A stretch of 45,089 bases of DNA from Hirudo medicinalis (GCA_011800805.1 MPNW01000067.1:11456-56544), one strand, 5' to 3'. Counted from the stretch's first letter, positions 31,739-43,882 are shown. Notes: generated by a model from the sequence alone, not told the origin. A program made the numbers and translations.

Positions 31739-32592
31739 AGTGAGGATGAGACTGAAAGCTTATAAGTGAGGTTCATGTGAGAGGATTCTGCTGCTGCTGC
31801 TGTGAGATCTACACTCGAGTTGTTGTGAGTCGTTTTGAAGCGGTTTGCTTTTTAACCTGTTACTAATTATCACCTAATCACATGCTAAAGAGTGTTATGT
31901 TAATTGATGATATCCATAAGATGATGCTGATAAAATGGTTTGTGGCAGTGAATTGTTAAAAGTTAACGAAGCACGAATCAGCGGGATAGAATGTTCGAAT
32001 GGTGATAATTTTAGTTTGTTTGTAGATACAAAGATATTTTGTGAAATGCTTTAAGATATTTGATGTCTGGATCATTACAGCTTCATCGCAATCTTATTGA
32101 AATAAACCGGGGTTTCGGGAAAACTTGGGAAGTTGTCAAGTAAGTTTGTCGAGCAGTTATTCAGTTAATAGAACTGAATAATCGAGTTGAGAGTCTGAGT
32201 TCTGGCCAACTTGGCTGCTGTTGCACTAAGTTATTGACGCACAAGCATGAAAAGGTGCTGAATAATTCTTACAAAACAATGTAACAAAGTAATCTGATTA
32301 TTTTGCGCCACAGTCATAAGACGGTTATAACACGGTCATAACAGTACATTCACCTGTTCACTTTAAATTATGTTAAATTATGTAATTCACTGTCAAAACC
32401 TTCCTGCAGTGCTTGTTTTTGATTTCCAATAAATAATCAGTCCTGCCAGGACGTGTTTTAACACTAACCAACTCAATCGTCAACTCAAAAGTATCATTAT
32501 TATTATTTTTATTATTTTATTCTGTTTAAGTAAAAAGCAGATAAACACAAAATAGCACAGCTACAATGACATGGAAAAAGTAAGCAACAGAC

Positions 32593-35500
32593 CTCTTGGA
32601 AGCTTCCTCGGCAGATGTCACCTTGTTGGACTTTTTCTTGTGAGAACCGAGATGAACAGCGTGGACAGGAGTTGCTTCTGAATCTTCGATGCTATTCAGC
32701 AACTTCAAACAACAAAACTCATTTTCTTTGTTGTTGGTTGGTAGTTTATAAAGGTTTGTTTAACATGAAAGTATATTTGTTTTTTTTTTTAATAATTAAC
32801 ATAATCACATAAAAGTTAACTTATTAAAACTTATTTTACCTCTTCGTCTTCTTCCTTGGAAGCGCCAGACACTAAAACAAAAATAAAAGTTGGACATATT
32901 TTTACGCTTAGCAAATATACAATTTGCTTACAAAATCTCAATTGACAAAATTGATGTTTCCCAAAAAGGCAATTACATGATGATATTTGTGATGGAAAAA
33001 AGAGTCAAAATCAAGTTGCACATAAACATTTCAAGTCAAACAGACCCATGTTGCTTGTTGCGTTTTCAACTGAAGCCATTTGCTTCTCGTATCTCGTCTT
33101 CAACTTGTTCATCTCATTCTCCACCTGTTCTTTCGAACCTTTCATCGATTTCAACTCCTCTTTCAAAGTCTTCATTTCTATTTCAAATTCCTTCAAATAA
33201 TAATATAAATTATTATTATTATTGTTGTTATTATTATTATCGTTGCTATTGTTATTATTATTATTGTCGTTATTATTATTATCATAATCATTATAATTGC
33301 TATAATATAGTTATATATATATAGTTATATATAGTTATGTTATATAGTTACTATACGGGATGCATTTTTATTATTATATTTGAAAATAATATGATGGAAA
33401 AATGTGTTAATATTCGAAAGTAATTTCAGTATTTAAATCCGTTCACGATAATAATTAAGTGCAAATCATAATTTTAATTCTGAATATTTCCATCGAAAAA
33501 CCTTCCTGAGTCGAATCTTCTCGGCCTCAATGTCCTGAGAATTCCAGGTCTTTTGTCCTTCACCATCTGATGATGATGTTGATGATGATGATGACGTCGA
33601 CGACGATGATGAATGTTGATATTAATGGCAAATAACAACATCGAAGTTAATTGGTTAATTTTTGTTAAATTTATTTGCATTTATCCGTTATTTTGAGTGC
33701 CTTATGTACCCGAATAGAATGTGAAGGCACTTTTTAATATTTCCACCATTTCTATAGCGCCCGCACCCGAGGGCGACCGCTGGCGGTGCAATCTGGGTTG
33801 CGAATACGACACATTACGACTGTTGCTATTAACGCCGCATGCAGGAACGCAGCCCATTCGGCCAACCTGCACGTCACTAATTAATTAACTAACTAGGTTA
33901 ATTATAAAGTTATGAAACAATTTATATCTTTAACACAAATTTTTTTAAAATCATTGATAAATTTAATTACATTAGTCCGTAATGTAATTAAAGATCGAGT
34001 TAATTAAACCACGTATCCGACAACCTTACTTAGATATTTGAAATCTCTAAGCAACAAAGAATGGTTTGTTTAGCCTCAGTGAATCACTTCCGACTGTTAA
34101 CCAACCTTCAAGAGCAGTTTCTCCTTGGAGCATAGCCTTTAGGCGCTCAATTTCTTGCTGATATTCACGAAGCATGGCGTCTTTCGGATCCTCGTTGATC
34201 TTGGGTTTGTTCTTGATGTTCTTGGCTCTGTTGGCGTACCTGAGAGTGCTGAGCGTTTCGTCGTAGTTGTTATCGGCAGGGGAGAGACAGGCGATCATCA
34301 GGGTCTTTGTGTTTCCGCCCAAGGAGTCCTGGAGGAGTCTGGTCAGTTTCGAATCTCTGTAAGGAATGTGAGTCGATTTTCCATCAACGAGAGCGGATAT
34401 GACGTTACCCAGAGCAGACAAGGACAGATTGATCTTCGTCGCCTCCTTCAGTCTGTCTCCTGTTGCACCTGCATCGTTTCATGGAAGCATTTTTATTTAA
34501 AAGTATTTCTGTCTTCTGCACATTATTTTTTCCGATCAAGGTATTCTTACATTCAGAATAACATTACTGGAATCTTTCCCGAATAAGAAATTTGTTGTTG
34601 ATTGAAAATTGATTTATTTAGCCAAAATTACGTTGATAGCTTTCTTTCGTGAACCAACCTGTCTTTGCCTGTCTCTCGCTTCCGGCCAGGTCAACGAGGT
34701 TCAGTTTAGCAGCCTTGATGTGATCGCCTTTGGAATCAGTGTCGCATCTTTCCAGGTGAATGGTGAATATGGAGTGACTCCTCGACGAATCTGCGTTCAT
34801 CAGCGTTGCTCCAGTAGATCGATTTTTCCACCCTCTTTCCATGACTCTTTCGCAGTCTCCGACGTTTTTGCACGGATGCTTCGATAAACCTCGCAACACC
34901 CGATTAATGTTACAAACAAGCATGTATCTCAGAATCGAATCAGAATTATTGAAAGTCCTATTCATTACTTACTTTGAACATAAATTCCTTTATCTGGATT
35001 CTCCTTTAAATCAAGCTTCTGTTTTATATCCTTTCCAAGCAAATCCCTGATTTCTTCGTTGTAAATCTCCAAGTAAGAGGCGTGCACCAAGTACTTGCTG
35101 TTATCGGATGTTTGGATAGTTTCGAAGATGTGGTCAAAAGCCCTAAAGAATGAAATGGAATCATGTTTAGCGTCCATAAAGCATCGCAACGTTTTACAAA
35201 GAAGGATGTGCTGACCTCGGAATGATCCCTTTCTGCGACGCTGGATCAAGAATTCCTTGCATCGTAAAGGACTTTCCACATCCAGTTTGTCCATAAGCAA
35301 ATATAGTGCCATTGTATCCTTCTGTAACACCCTGAAATTTTTTTTTAAATTAGTTTATTGGTTATTTCAGGGAAGGGAAATTTAGTTTTCCTAATAGTGA
35401 TAGTAATTCATTAGAACCTCTACTAGCGGGAAACCGATATCGGCATAAATTTGTTCCGTGGTGGAATTGAGATCATAAGCTCCATCGAATGTGAATGTCT

Positions 35501-35645
35501 TCGGAGGTGCTTTCTTATCGGAAGGATTGGAAATGGAACAAGAAGCTGTCCTGTTTTCAATGGCTACAACATCTTTGCAATTAAGACCCTTTTCACGGGC
35601 GTTCATCGGTCGGCACCGCACTATCACTTTCACAGATTCGGCCAT
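32593..35645 (-). CDS. KIF17: KIF17/OSM-3-type kinesin (kinesin-2), 3' end not resolved
   Basis: Minus-strand exons in order: 35418-35645, 35216-35331, 34973-35142, 34659-34889, 34106-34468, 33502-33566, 33046-33190, 32840-32871 and 32593-32702. All phases agree, giving 486 residues before the sequence runs out at a donor (AG|gtctgt). Kinesin-2 motors of this type walk to microtubule plus ends and carry cargo in cilia and dendrites. The motor has the P-loop GQTGCGKS (90-97), switch I NADSSRSH (203-210), switch [10 protein letters not shown] (236-243) and the neck ([18 protein letters not shown]). A coiled coil follows ([20 protein letters not shown]), then a charged Ser/Lys stretch ([19 protein letters not shown]). 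KIF17 usually has about 1000 residues and OSM-3 about 700, so tail exons are missing or diverged. One weak phase-compatible end exon is 31206-31245. The start [15 protein letters not shown] is the family start. Confidence 0.92.
33206..33296. repeat. ATT microsatellite in a kinesin intron
   Basis: A run of att/gtt triplets about 90 bases long in the intron between kinesin exons 6 and 7, close to the exon 7 acceptor. A TATATAG-rich stretch follows at 33300-33345. Confidence 0.8.
33567..33616. repeat. GAT microsatellite forming the exon 6 acceptor of the kinesin
   Basis: The acceptor of kinesin exon 6 (minus strand, ...catcatcatcag) is itself the edge of a (GAT/ATC)n run. The polypyrimidine tract is replaced by ATC triplets. 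Confidence 0.75.
33795..33871 (+). repeat. Dispersed repeat copy B (kinesin intron 5)
   Basis: It shares gggttgcgaatacgacacat, tacgac and the inverted pair tgcagg (33840-33845) / cctgca (33866-33871) with copy A at 24622-24686. This copy has about 12 extra bases in the middle and is preceded by a GC-rich stretch (gcccgcacccgagggcgacc). Confidence 0.6.
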
Positions 35646-36111
35646 TTCTAGTCTTTAAGAGTCGAGTAGAATATATAGTAGGCCAGTTAAATATTTCTTA
35701 TGAAGCTCAGCCTTTTATCTTGTTTACAATGTTTCGTTCGCGTTTGACGAATGACTCCAATCCGCTCCACTTTAATGTCACGAATAAGCAAATGTTTCCC
35801 TACAACTACCAATTTAAAAAATCTCCTAAACACTCCCGAACGTTCCGCTATAGCCAAGTTCACTGCAAAATGTCCGAGGCATGGTTCCTTAACGCAGCAC
35901 ATATGTTTACCAGCTACGGTTTCTATGGCACCAGATAAACAATGTCAATAATATATCACTTAACTTAGTGTTAAGCCTATCTTATCAACAATCAGGAAAT
36001 TTAACAATCTGCTCTTTTCTGACATAAATTTTCAACGCCCGATTCTTCAACTATTTCGTCGGTCGATGAACCGCTAAAACACCGGAAAATTTCTAAAAAA
36101 TTCATGTTACA
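35646..36111. other. Spacer upstream of the kinesin, possible small ORF
   Basis: This contains the kinesin promoter and the 3' flank of the protease gene. The plus strand has an open frame of 69-73 codons (start near 35720, stop at 35936-35938; includes MSEAWFLNAAHMFTSYGFYG). Both strands are open here in several frames and I recognise nothing, so I do not call a gene. No TATA box was seen. Confidence 0.35.
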
Positions 36112-36117
36112 TTTATT
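36112..36117 (-). terminator. Poly(A) signal AATAAA of the cathepsin-type gene
   Basis: AATAAA on the minus strand, about 100 bases after the protease stop codon at 36219-36221. Confidence 0.6.
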
Positions 36118-36218
36118 ACACAAACATCATATTACCCATTCTGACCACAAAGTGATCAACAAACACAGTCAAAAACACAATTTAAGTGTAATAAATGCTT
36201 GACCAGAGCAGTTAACAA

Positions 36219-39064
36219 TCACATAATTACGTAAGTTGCAGCAGTAGCAACTCCACAATTGTTGTCCTTCTGAGACATAAGTATATACCCATCATTTCCC
36301 CAATATGTGCTCCATGAGTTCTTAACCAGCCAATAATCCTCTCCATTCAATGTTCCATAACCAACAGCCAGAACAGCATGATCAAGGTCATCCATTTTAC
36401 TCCCTACAATTCAAATTAATGATTAATGATATAATTCAAAGTAATTTTGATAGAACAGAATCAGTTCAATTCATACTGCATTAGGCTCTTATTACTTTGC
36501 AACAAATTAATTGTGTTGCACCTACTTAAAGTGATCTAGTCCTGAGTTGAGTCCAAATCTGAGTTGGACAGTCATAATTATAGGCATTTTATATATGATG
36601 CATTTTATATTTAAGATTTTAGAAAATTAAAAAAATTAATTAATTTAGAAATTTAAAAGTATGTCTAAAACATGCAAATAATAAATATTATTACCGCAGT
36701 TAGGTTCGTAATATACTCCATTACTGTAAAATGAAAGGCTCTTGTGTGAGGCATCGATGGCAACAGAAATAGGGCCGTATTTGAACATTGACAACTTAAC
36801 AGCCTCCAAATCACCCGAAGTGATGTTGACATAACCCTTCAGGAAAGCAGTCGGTTTGACCTTCTTCATCTTGCAATATCCATCCTAATAACAACAAATA
36901 ATTAAATTATCATTAACTTATTAAAAATATTTTTTATCTTGTATAAATGTTAAAAACACAGAAATGACAAACTTGTCCCAAGTATGCTCCATAGTCCTCT
37001 TCACTGGCAAGGCCATGTTTCATGATCCACTGGTATGCCCTGAAATCCTCTCCGCCATCGCAACCATTGTTTCCTTCACCCCAGCTGCAGTCGACCAACT
37101 CTTGGGAGGAGAGTCTCACCAACTCCCCTGTCTGGAGATTCATTGATGGATTTATTAGGGTTGGTGATATTAAATTTGATTTTAAACCAAATTTTAAATT
37201 AAAGAATGAGGTTGCATACTTTCAAAAAATGTGCTCCTTCCACACAACCAGTTGTCCCAAAACTCCAGCATGACCCACAGGTAGCCTGATCCTTGACTGG
37301 AGTCACAGCACCTGAAAACAACCACAACATTAGCAGAATACAAAATAACATTTGCAGTGTAAGTAAAAAGGATGATAAGGCTTGCAATGTAAGTAATACC
37401 AATGGCAAGTAACGAGTCAAGTTTATATCGGACATTTTAAAGACTAACAGCTGTTGCTAAGAGCTTCAGGCTCAACGGCTAAAATATCATCACATCAAAA
37501 ATTTTAAAATCTTAAAATTAATATTTAAACGAACCAAACAGCCTCCAGTCAAAGTAAGGGGGAGCAGTGAAATCAAATTCAGTTCTATCAAATGGAAGAC
37601 CTCCATTGTACACTGTCAATGTCTTCTTGCTGCCTCTCATCAATCTCAATTCCTCATTACTCTTATCAGCAAGGTGGTTCACTGCCAATGTAAAGCTGAG
37701 GCCCTGCCTGTTCTTTGAGTGGATGTACCTAAAACATTTAAAATTACAAAATAGTATTATTTGAATGTAAATGGATGTAGATTGGCCTTAGCCATTACCT
37801 AAATATTTTATGTTCCTTTAATGCATTGGATGCAAATAAGGCAATCAATCATCATCAAATACAATTACAGACTTAACTGACAAAATTCTTGTTAATATCA
37901 TATATCAACCACCCACCTCATATTCTGATGGAAAAAGGCTTTCCTCATGGCATGTTCAGAGTGATCATCATATTGCTTTCCATGGTTCTTTTTGTAATCA
38001 TGAAATGCCTCATCAACATGCGAAAAATTGTGATACAAATATTCGTTCATGGGGTTCATAGTTGCCCTGTGGACACCAGGTCCAGGAAAACTCCTACATG
38101 TTAAACCTTTAAAAAACATATAAATGTGGTGGTCAGGTGATCAGTGATTAGGTCAGCAATTGGTTTAAATTTGAGTTAAATAGCCAACAATCTAGCCAAT
38201 TCATCGCAAAAATCTCAACACACCAGTCAACTTTCATGTAATAAAATATGATGACCTGTTTACCTTTAGGAGGAGAAAATATCTTGTCAGAAATTGATTT
38301 CACGGGAACATAGTTGGTGTAGTCGAAGTAATATCTGTCATAATGAGATCCCAGGAGAGTATCATAACCTACCATCTCATATCTTACAGGAGCTTTTGTC
38401 TTTATGCTCTGATAAAATTTGTATGCATTCTTTCTACCTTCCACCTTCACAACTTTATAGAATACTGTACAATTTTCACCATTCATGACTTCTGACTCAA
38501 CAACCTAAATAAAACAAGCAGAATGTTTTATTCAAGCAAAATAATTAAGCAGTCTTGTAATCCCACCTGAAAATCTGATAAATCTGGAAGCAGAATTTGA
38601 GGTGTCACAGGAGAAGAATCTGTTCCATTAAGCCTGAAACATGTCTTAACATTGAGGAATTCTTCTGTGGTCATGGGAGCAACCTTCAAGTCATAGCCAT
38701 AATCACCATCCCTTTTCCCTCCAATTTGGTAAGTAGACACAGTGTCTTAAAAAAAAGATAATATAAATTAATAAGGTTACTTTTATATGTAGTCATAACT
38801 GCTTAATCCAACCGTAATAATCTATTCTGCTCCTGTTCTTTTCCCCTTCATACCATCCGATAAATGGCTCGTTAATTTCTGCATAGGGCAATCGAAGAAA
38901 TCCCTCAACGTAGTAGCTTTTGGGCCACTGACTTGTACGCCCTGTAGCAACTATACTCAAAAATACTGTGAAAATAAAAAATAGATATATGCATCTTGTA
39001 GTTTTAATAATTATAAATCCATAATTTTACACTCACCAAAAACCAGCAGGTTACAACAACCCAT
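36219..39064 (-). CDS. Papain-family cysteine protease with N-terminal extension (cathepsin-like), ten exons
   Basis: Minus-strand exons: 39037-39064, 38813-38965, 38567-38745, 38264-38504, 37917-38106, 37535-37728, 37220-37311, 36973-37131, 36695-36884 and 36219-36403. All are in phase, giving 536 residues. The protein starts with a short hydrophobic signal ([18 protein letters not shown]). About 200 residues follow of the extension known from digestive cysteine proteinase / counting-factor-associated protein D types ([38 protein letters not shown]). Next come an I29 inhibitor prodomain ([37 protein letters not shown]) and the C1A peptidase. The catalytic set is complete: Gln337, Cys343 (CGSCWSFG), His484 ([11 protein letters not shown]) and Asn504 (KNSW). 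It is probably a secreted or lysosomal digestive protease. This long form is about 200 residues larger than cathepsin L. Confidence 0.93.
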
Positions 39065-39894
39065 TTACGGCAAAATAATAAAAGGTTCCCAACCAAAATC
39101 GACGACGAGCAGTTTATTTCAAATAAAGGTACCATGTGATACCTTGTCTGCAGAAGAATTTCGTACCCTCTAAGAACCAAAAAATATATTGTTTATTTAA
39201 AATTTTGAAACTAAGCGTTTGAGAAAAATTATAAAATTTTGATTTAATGTGAAGTTGTGCTTAGTTTCTACTTATATTAACTATTCAGTACTATTTCAAT
39301 AATGTTTAAAGTATTCACACAAATTTATCTAATTATAGAAGCAAATACAAATTAAGTTTTATTCAAGAATACAAGAAGTAGAAGTTAGATATTTTGAAAT
39401 GACATCGAACGAATGGAGGACAAATGATTTACCAGGACCATCTTGCAGTTTGAGGCAGTCAGGAGGATTTGAATCGAATACATAATTTTTGAGTAGCAAA
39501 TGTCACTTTGCAAAATCGGAGCAGCCTTATAACATAACAAAACATAGCATTAATTTGTGGTGCTATAGGCTAATTAATGTCTGTACGATAACCCACTCTT
39601 ATGGTGACTGTCTTTTTTATGATCCACAATCAAATAATCTAAACTAGAATTTAAGACTTAATGAGCATCTTTGCGGTAATTTTATTGCTTGAAGGCACAA
39701 ACTACCGACATATTAATATAAACTTCACTTAACATTAATTGTTTAAAAATATCTGATTCATAATGGCAAGATCAAAAACGTTCAATTAAATTAAAATTGT
39801 TTTTTTTCAAATATGTATTGCAAAATAACTATTACATGTTCTCAATTATATATTTTTTACTTTTGGAATCTTAAGGAAGATTCGGTAAAGAATG
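39065..39894. other. Intergenic region between LRRC27-like and protease genes
   Basis: About 830 bp, AT-rich, with no exon or repeat that I can support. It should include the protease promoter. Both flanking genes are on the minus strand. Confidence 0.55.
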
Positions 39895-39900
39895 TTTATT
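39895..39900 (-). terminator. Poly(A) signal AATAAA of the LRRC27-like gene
   Basis: The minus strand reads TAA CAATAAAC, so the signal lies only two bases past the stop codon at 39903-39905. This implies a very short 3' UTR. Confidence 0.65.
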
Positions 39901-39902
39901 GT

Positions 39903-42260
39903 TTAGTCATTAAAAAGTTCTGGAGGTACCCCAGATGTACCAAACTCCAATTCTTTCCTTCGCTTGTTTATTTCCTCTTGGAGTTTCAAAGCCTTAAAAT
40001 AGGAAGAAAACAGAACAGGTTATTGGAACCTATTTTGAAAATTTGAGAATTTTTTTACTAACAATTTCCAGATCCTTTTCTGCAGTCAACATTATTTGGT
40101 GGGGTTCCATAGTGGAGTAAGATCTATTTTTCATCAGGGCTAGGTGTTCTGTAACCTTGCTTTTCAAGAAGTTTTCATGACTTAATCTGCAATTTAAAAC
40201 AAAATGCAAATTTGATGACATGTTTAATGAAATTATTTCACTCAATACTTTGCTTTTTCTAGTTGAACCTTCTTGCTGAAGCTCATGTTACTTGGTTTCA
40301 CCTTTCTTTCTCTATTCATTTTGTTCTAGATTGTGGCATTTGTTAAAACACATTATTTTGCAATAAATAACAAAAGTACTATAAGTTTCAGTCTCAAAGA
40401 GTTGATCAAAACTCACAAAAATTCTTTCGCCATCTGAGATCATTCGGAAATTACTTCTTGACACTCCAAATGGTGCCTTAGCGGCTGGTTCCACAAAATC
40501 TTCAAAATGAACAAAACATTCATCATAAGATCTTCCAACAAAACACAATTATGCATTAGCAACAATTTCACATTTCTAGATCTAAAGTAATTCTTAAAAA
40601 TTCCAAATGAGTAATAACTAATCCTAAAAAAATATCTATTTATTCAGAATCAAAACTTTACCAACCTAATCTTCCTCCATTTGACATCTTTTCCTGTATT
40701 CTTGTAACCTGCATCTTCCTATATTTGTCCTTCCACCTCTTTACATTTTCCCTGCTTCTATTATTCACAAAACAAATGTCAAAATATCTGTTTTCTAGAT
40801 CATCATTATCAGCATCTTACTTCTGTGCCTGAAGTTCTGCATCTTGTTTTAGCATTTTCTGTTTCAACTTTGCAAGCACGACTTCTTTTTTAAATCTTTC
40901 TTCAAGCATAGTCTCGGATATTGGTCTCCCATAAGTGTCGCCGAGGTACTTATCACTCTGTTTCTTGAAAACATTTTTCATGCTGGATGTTTTTAATGTA
41001 ATAATAGATAATTAATTAGAATAGAATTTTATGATATCTAAATCATTAATTCCTATGGTCATACTTACACTAAAACTTAAATTTTTTCAAACAATCTAAA
41101 CAAAACTACTAAAACAAGGTGGATGAAAAGCTAGAAACATCAATTTAAATGTCAAAAACATGACATGTCATACTAAACATTATTGAGAGTATGAAAGCGA
41201 GCAATTATAAAATAGTTAAGTTAATCTCCAGGAATTGTTTTCATGTTAATTTTTTTAAAATCTGTGTTATTCTATGGAAATACCTCGGTTGCTGAGACCT
41301 ATTTTGGCAGAGTTTTGCATGAAGTGAGAAAAGTTTCTTGCCTTTTTTCCCGGTGTTTAATTCAATTAAGTCACCAGTTGTTAAGCCATTATTATTGGTG
41401 TTATTTCGGTTGCTATCAGTCTCTGTAAAATAAATAATTTTTGCATTTAAACAATTGATAAATATAAACATATATTCAAACATCTAGTGTGTATAAAATG
41501 TTGTGAAATGATGCCTTGCTCTGCTTGAAGGATATCCAATAAATGTTGTTTAATCTGTTTAATGCCTCCCTGGATGACCTGATTAAATGGATATTCCAGA
41601 GGATTATTTCTGACATTAATGGCCATTAAACTATTTATGGTTCCTAAAACAATGGACAGTTTTAAATTATCACAAAAAATGTAATCAATATTTGTTGTAA
41701 CCAATACCTAATTCTAAAGGCAATGACTTTAGCTGATTGTTTTCAAGAAGAATAACTTCCAACGATTCATGATTTTTTAAACCTTTGCTTGGTAAAGTAG
41801 TTAATTGGTTATTTCTCAGATCTAACCATTTCAATAATGGTAAACATTTAAAAAATTTCTCTGGCAACTCAGTTAAATTGTTGCCCTCAAGATTTAATCT
41901 CTGACAAAATATAAGATGGATAAGTAACTATCAAACTTTTACATTTAAGCAATAACATACTTCAACCAAGTCCAAATTATCTACAACCAGCCAAGATTGA
42001 GGAAAGTCTAACAAGTTTTTCCTTGATAAATTTAATACATTATTTTTAATGATCAATAATTCATTCTCGATGTCCTTTTTAGATTCTTTATTATCAAAAG
42101 GATGGCCTTCGAAATCTGCTTCTTTTTGATTTTCTGTTGTACTCGATGTACTTGTCTCATCATTTGGTTCCAGTTTCAAATTCGACAAGTTTAAAGAGAT
42201 ACTGCAAGATTTGGTGACAGCTTCACCACTTTCACTATCATCAATAAGTATATTTTCCAT
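39903..42260 (-). CDS. LRRC27: LRRC27-like leucine-rich-repeat protein, ten exons
   Basis: Minus-strand exons: 41961-42260, 41708-41900, 41515-41643, 41284-41422, 40821-40982, 40666-40757, 40417-40499, 40249-40325, 40063-40186 and 39903-39992, giving 462 residues. An acidic N-terminus leads to leucine-rich repeats (VLNLSRKNLLDFPQSW, LNLEGNNLTELPEKFF, WLDLRNNQLTTLPSKGL, ILLENNQLKSLPLELG, MAINVRNNPLEYPF). A charged helical half follows (KEVVLAKLKQKMLKQDAELQ, NVKRWKDKYRKMQ) and a C-terminal block MLTAEKDLEIALKLQEEI. The LRR order, the PLEYPF step and the AEKDLEI end match vertebrate LRRC27 (about 530 residues), whose function is poorly known. The exon 3-4 junction is unresolved: both GT donors give an in-frame TAG, while a GC donor (CAAG|GC at 41514) keeps the frame, and I used that. 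Confidence 0.85.
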
Positions 42261-42905
42261 TGTTCAAGCAACACCAAAAATAAATTCGTACCACGCCGAC
42301 ATACACTTTTGATTTTTCAGGTTGCTATGACATCAAAATAAAAACATCTGAAATGCAAGTAAGCTAAACATCTTAAATTAATTGATGATGAGCGTTTTAA
42401 ATTTTTTGCAATTATAGTTTTTTAAGGTGATTATTTTTTTAGATTGTATTGTCTCGCTCAATCTGATAAGGTGACCTTTTTTGTTTCTCGCAAAATGTCG
42501 GGGCAACAGGAATCTTGAGGAAAGGCATTGCCGTCCCTACTTTTATTCCTCCAGCTTTCATTTGCGTACTACACATACTGCGTTTAGGGGAAGATGAGCA
42601 TGTTAACAGTTTTTATTTGCTAGCCGCCTAATCTATGCAACAATAAAATAGTTGGTTTCGTTTTTTTATAATATCATCTTGAACCTTCCTAACGAAAATA
42701 GTAACGCATTATAAAAAAAAATATACCTTTATAAAGAAAATCGTTAAAGTTTCAACCCACCCATCTTAGGTAACCAGCGTCCTAAGATGAGCAAGCCTTA
42801 GGCGTATTAGAGTTTTATATGAGCTGCGGTTGCTATAGAACACAAAAAAAAACGTAACTAAATAGCACCAACATCATGAACAGTGTGTCAAATTGTCAAC
42901 TGGGT
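42261..42905. other. Gene-free stretch with a small hairpin
   Basis: Upstream flank of the LRRC27-like gene. A perfect 9-bp inverted repeat (catcttagg 42762-42770, cctaagatg 42781-42789) with a 10-nt loop is the only structure I see. It lies near the pogo relic and may belong to its end. Confidence 0.5.
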
Positions 42906-43849
42906 CTAGCCACAGTTAATTGGACAAGCAATTATAACAAAGGTAAGTATCATGACATCCATAGTCTTCATGATGCCATCCTCTAAACGAGAGCACTGAA
43001 TCCAGTCTTCATAAAACGGCTCATTGAATTTCCTGCCACACAGAATGCATGGGGTATCGTCACTGCTGGTTGCTAAGGGCGTAAAAGGTCTAGTGCCCCT
43101 AGTTTTCTTGCTAGCAGTTGTTTTTCGGCAACGCTTGGCTAATCCAGATTTCTTGCCACCTTCGGTCAGTCCAGATGATTTTTCTTTCTCCTGTTGGTCG
43201 GTAAACAAGAACAAGCTTGCCTGTACTTTTCTCTTCCTCAACTTTTCATTTACAGTTACTGCACTTTTTCCTTTTGAGTTCTGCTTTTCAAATAACGTTT
43301 GCCTATATGGGGTTGACGTTAGACTGAATAATCTTTCGCTTTGTCTCTTCTGACCCTATTCAGTTCTGGTTGGAGCTGCTGGCACCAGCGATATTTTATG
43401 GCGTTTAATAAGTGCTAAAGCCACTTCTTTCTCACCATCTGCTTTTCCCTGTCGAATATATTCTATAGCCCATATTTATTGGCAAGCTGACAGGCTAAGC
43501 GCCGAACATCTGTTACTGATATACCAAAAAATCTTTCATCTATGGTATTGATGTCACTAACTCTTTCTCGAATTGATCATCAAATGTTTTATGAAACCTG
43601 CCTAAGTGCTTCTTGCAACCAGTTGCAAATTTGTTCAGATCTTTTACATGACGGAAGAGTCTGCCTTGGTACAGTGTACTGTTTGCTGGCTTCACTAAAA
43701 GACATGCTTTCGTTTTCAACTTTAAAAATTGCTTCTCCCATTGTTTCATTCCACGTTCCTCGCTCAGACTTCCGCATATATGCAGACTCGTTAGACCTAC
43801 TTGACATCTGCAATGTAAATAATAGAAATAATAATATGACTAATAACAA
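42906..43849 (-). mobile_element. pogo/Tigger-type transposase relic
   Basis: The 5' part (minus strand from 43849) encodes a helix-turn-helix of the CENP-B/Psq kind: SERGTWNETMGEAIF, then SMSFSEASKQYTVPRQTL, followed after a frame change by ERFFGISVTDVRRLACQLAN. The 3' part encodes a basic linker and DDTPCILCGRKFNEPFYEDW with IQCS, the start of the PHD-like zinc finger that closes many animal pogo proteins. The DDE catalytic domain between them is gone. Several stops and shifts make the copy inactive. The family is Tc1/mariner superfamily, pogo group. Confidence 0.85.
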
Positions 43850-43882
43850 TAATACAATCTAGTAAATCTTATATATGCATAT

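Larger units (their letters stand above)
27491..32592. other. Gene-poor 5-kb gap between the 3' ends of SCAI and the kinesin
   Basis: SCAI (plus) and the kinesin (minus) converge on this gap. I found no complete gene. Some pieces look exon-like on the plus strand: 27909-27979 (tttcaag acceptor, open frame RRSRISDDLDDPLGQPLEDF, gtgatg donor) and 28090-28148 (ttctag acceptor, open frame EVNDSLKLVFLENGFNVK, stop). They do not join in one frame. On the minus strand 29460-29530 could encode DEFNLELSAEEGSSLYSC. The missing 3' exons of the kinesin should also lie here. Apart from these the gap holds a palindrome, a minisatellite and AT-rich sequence. Confidence 0.5.

Noticed and set aside
32890..33324. 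144-codon frame ending in Tyr/Cys runs
   Set aside because: Antisense of kinesin exon 7 followed by the ATT microsatellite.
34155..34586. 143-codon open frame on the plus strand opposite the kinesin
   Set aside because: Antisense shadow of kinesin exon 5, which is clearly coding on the minus strand.
35687..35938. Small ORFs upstream of the kinesin as a divergent gene
   Set aside because: Three frames on both strands are open with no family match; kept only as a note in the spacer entry.
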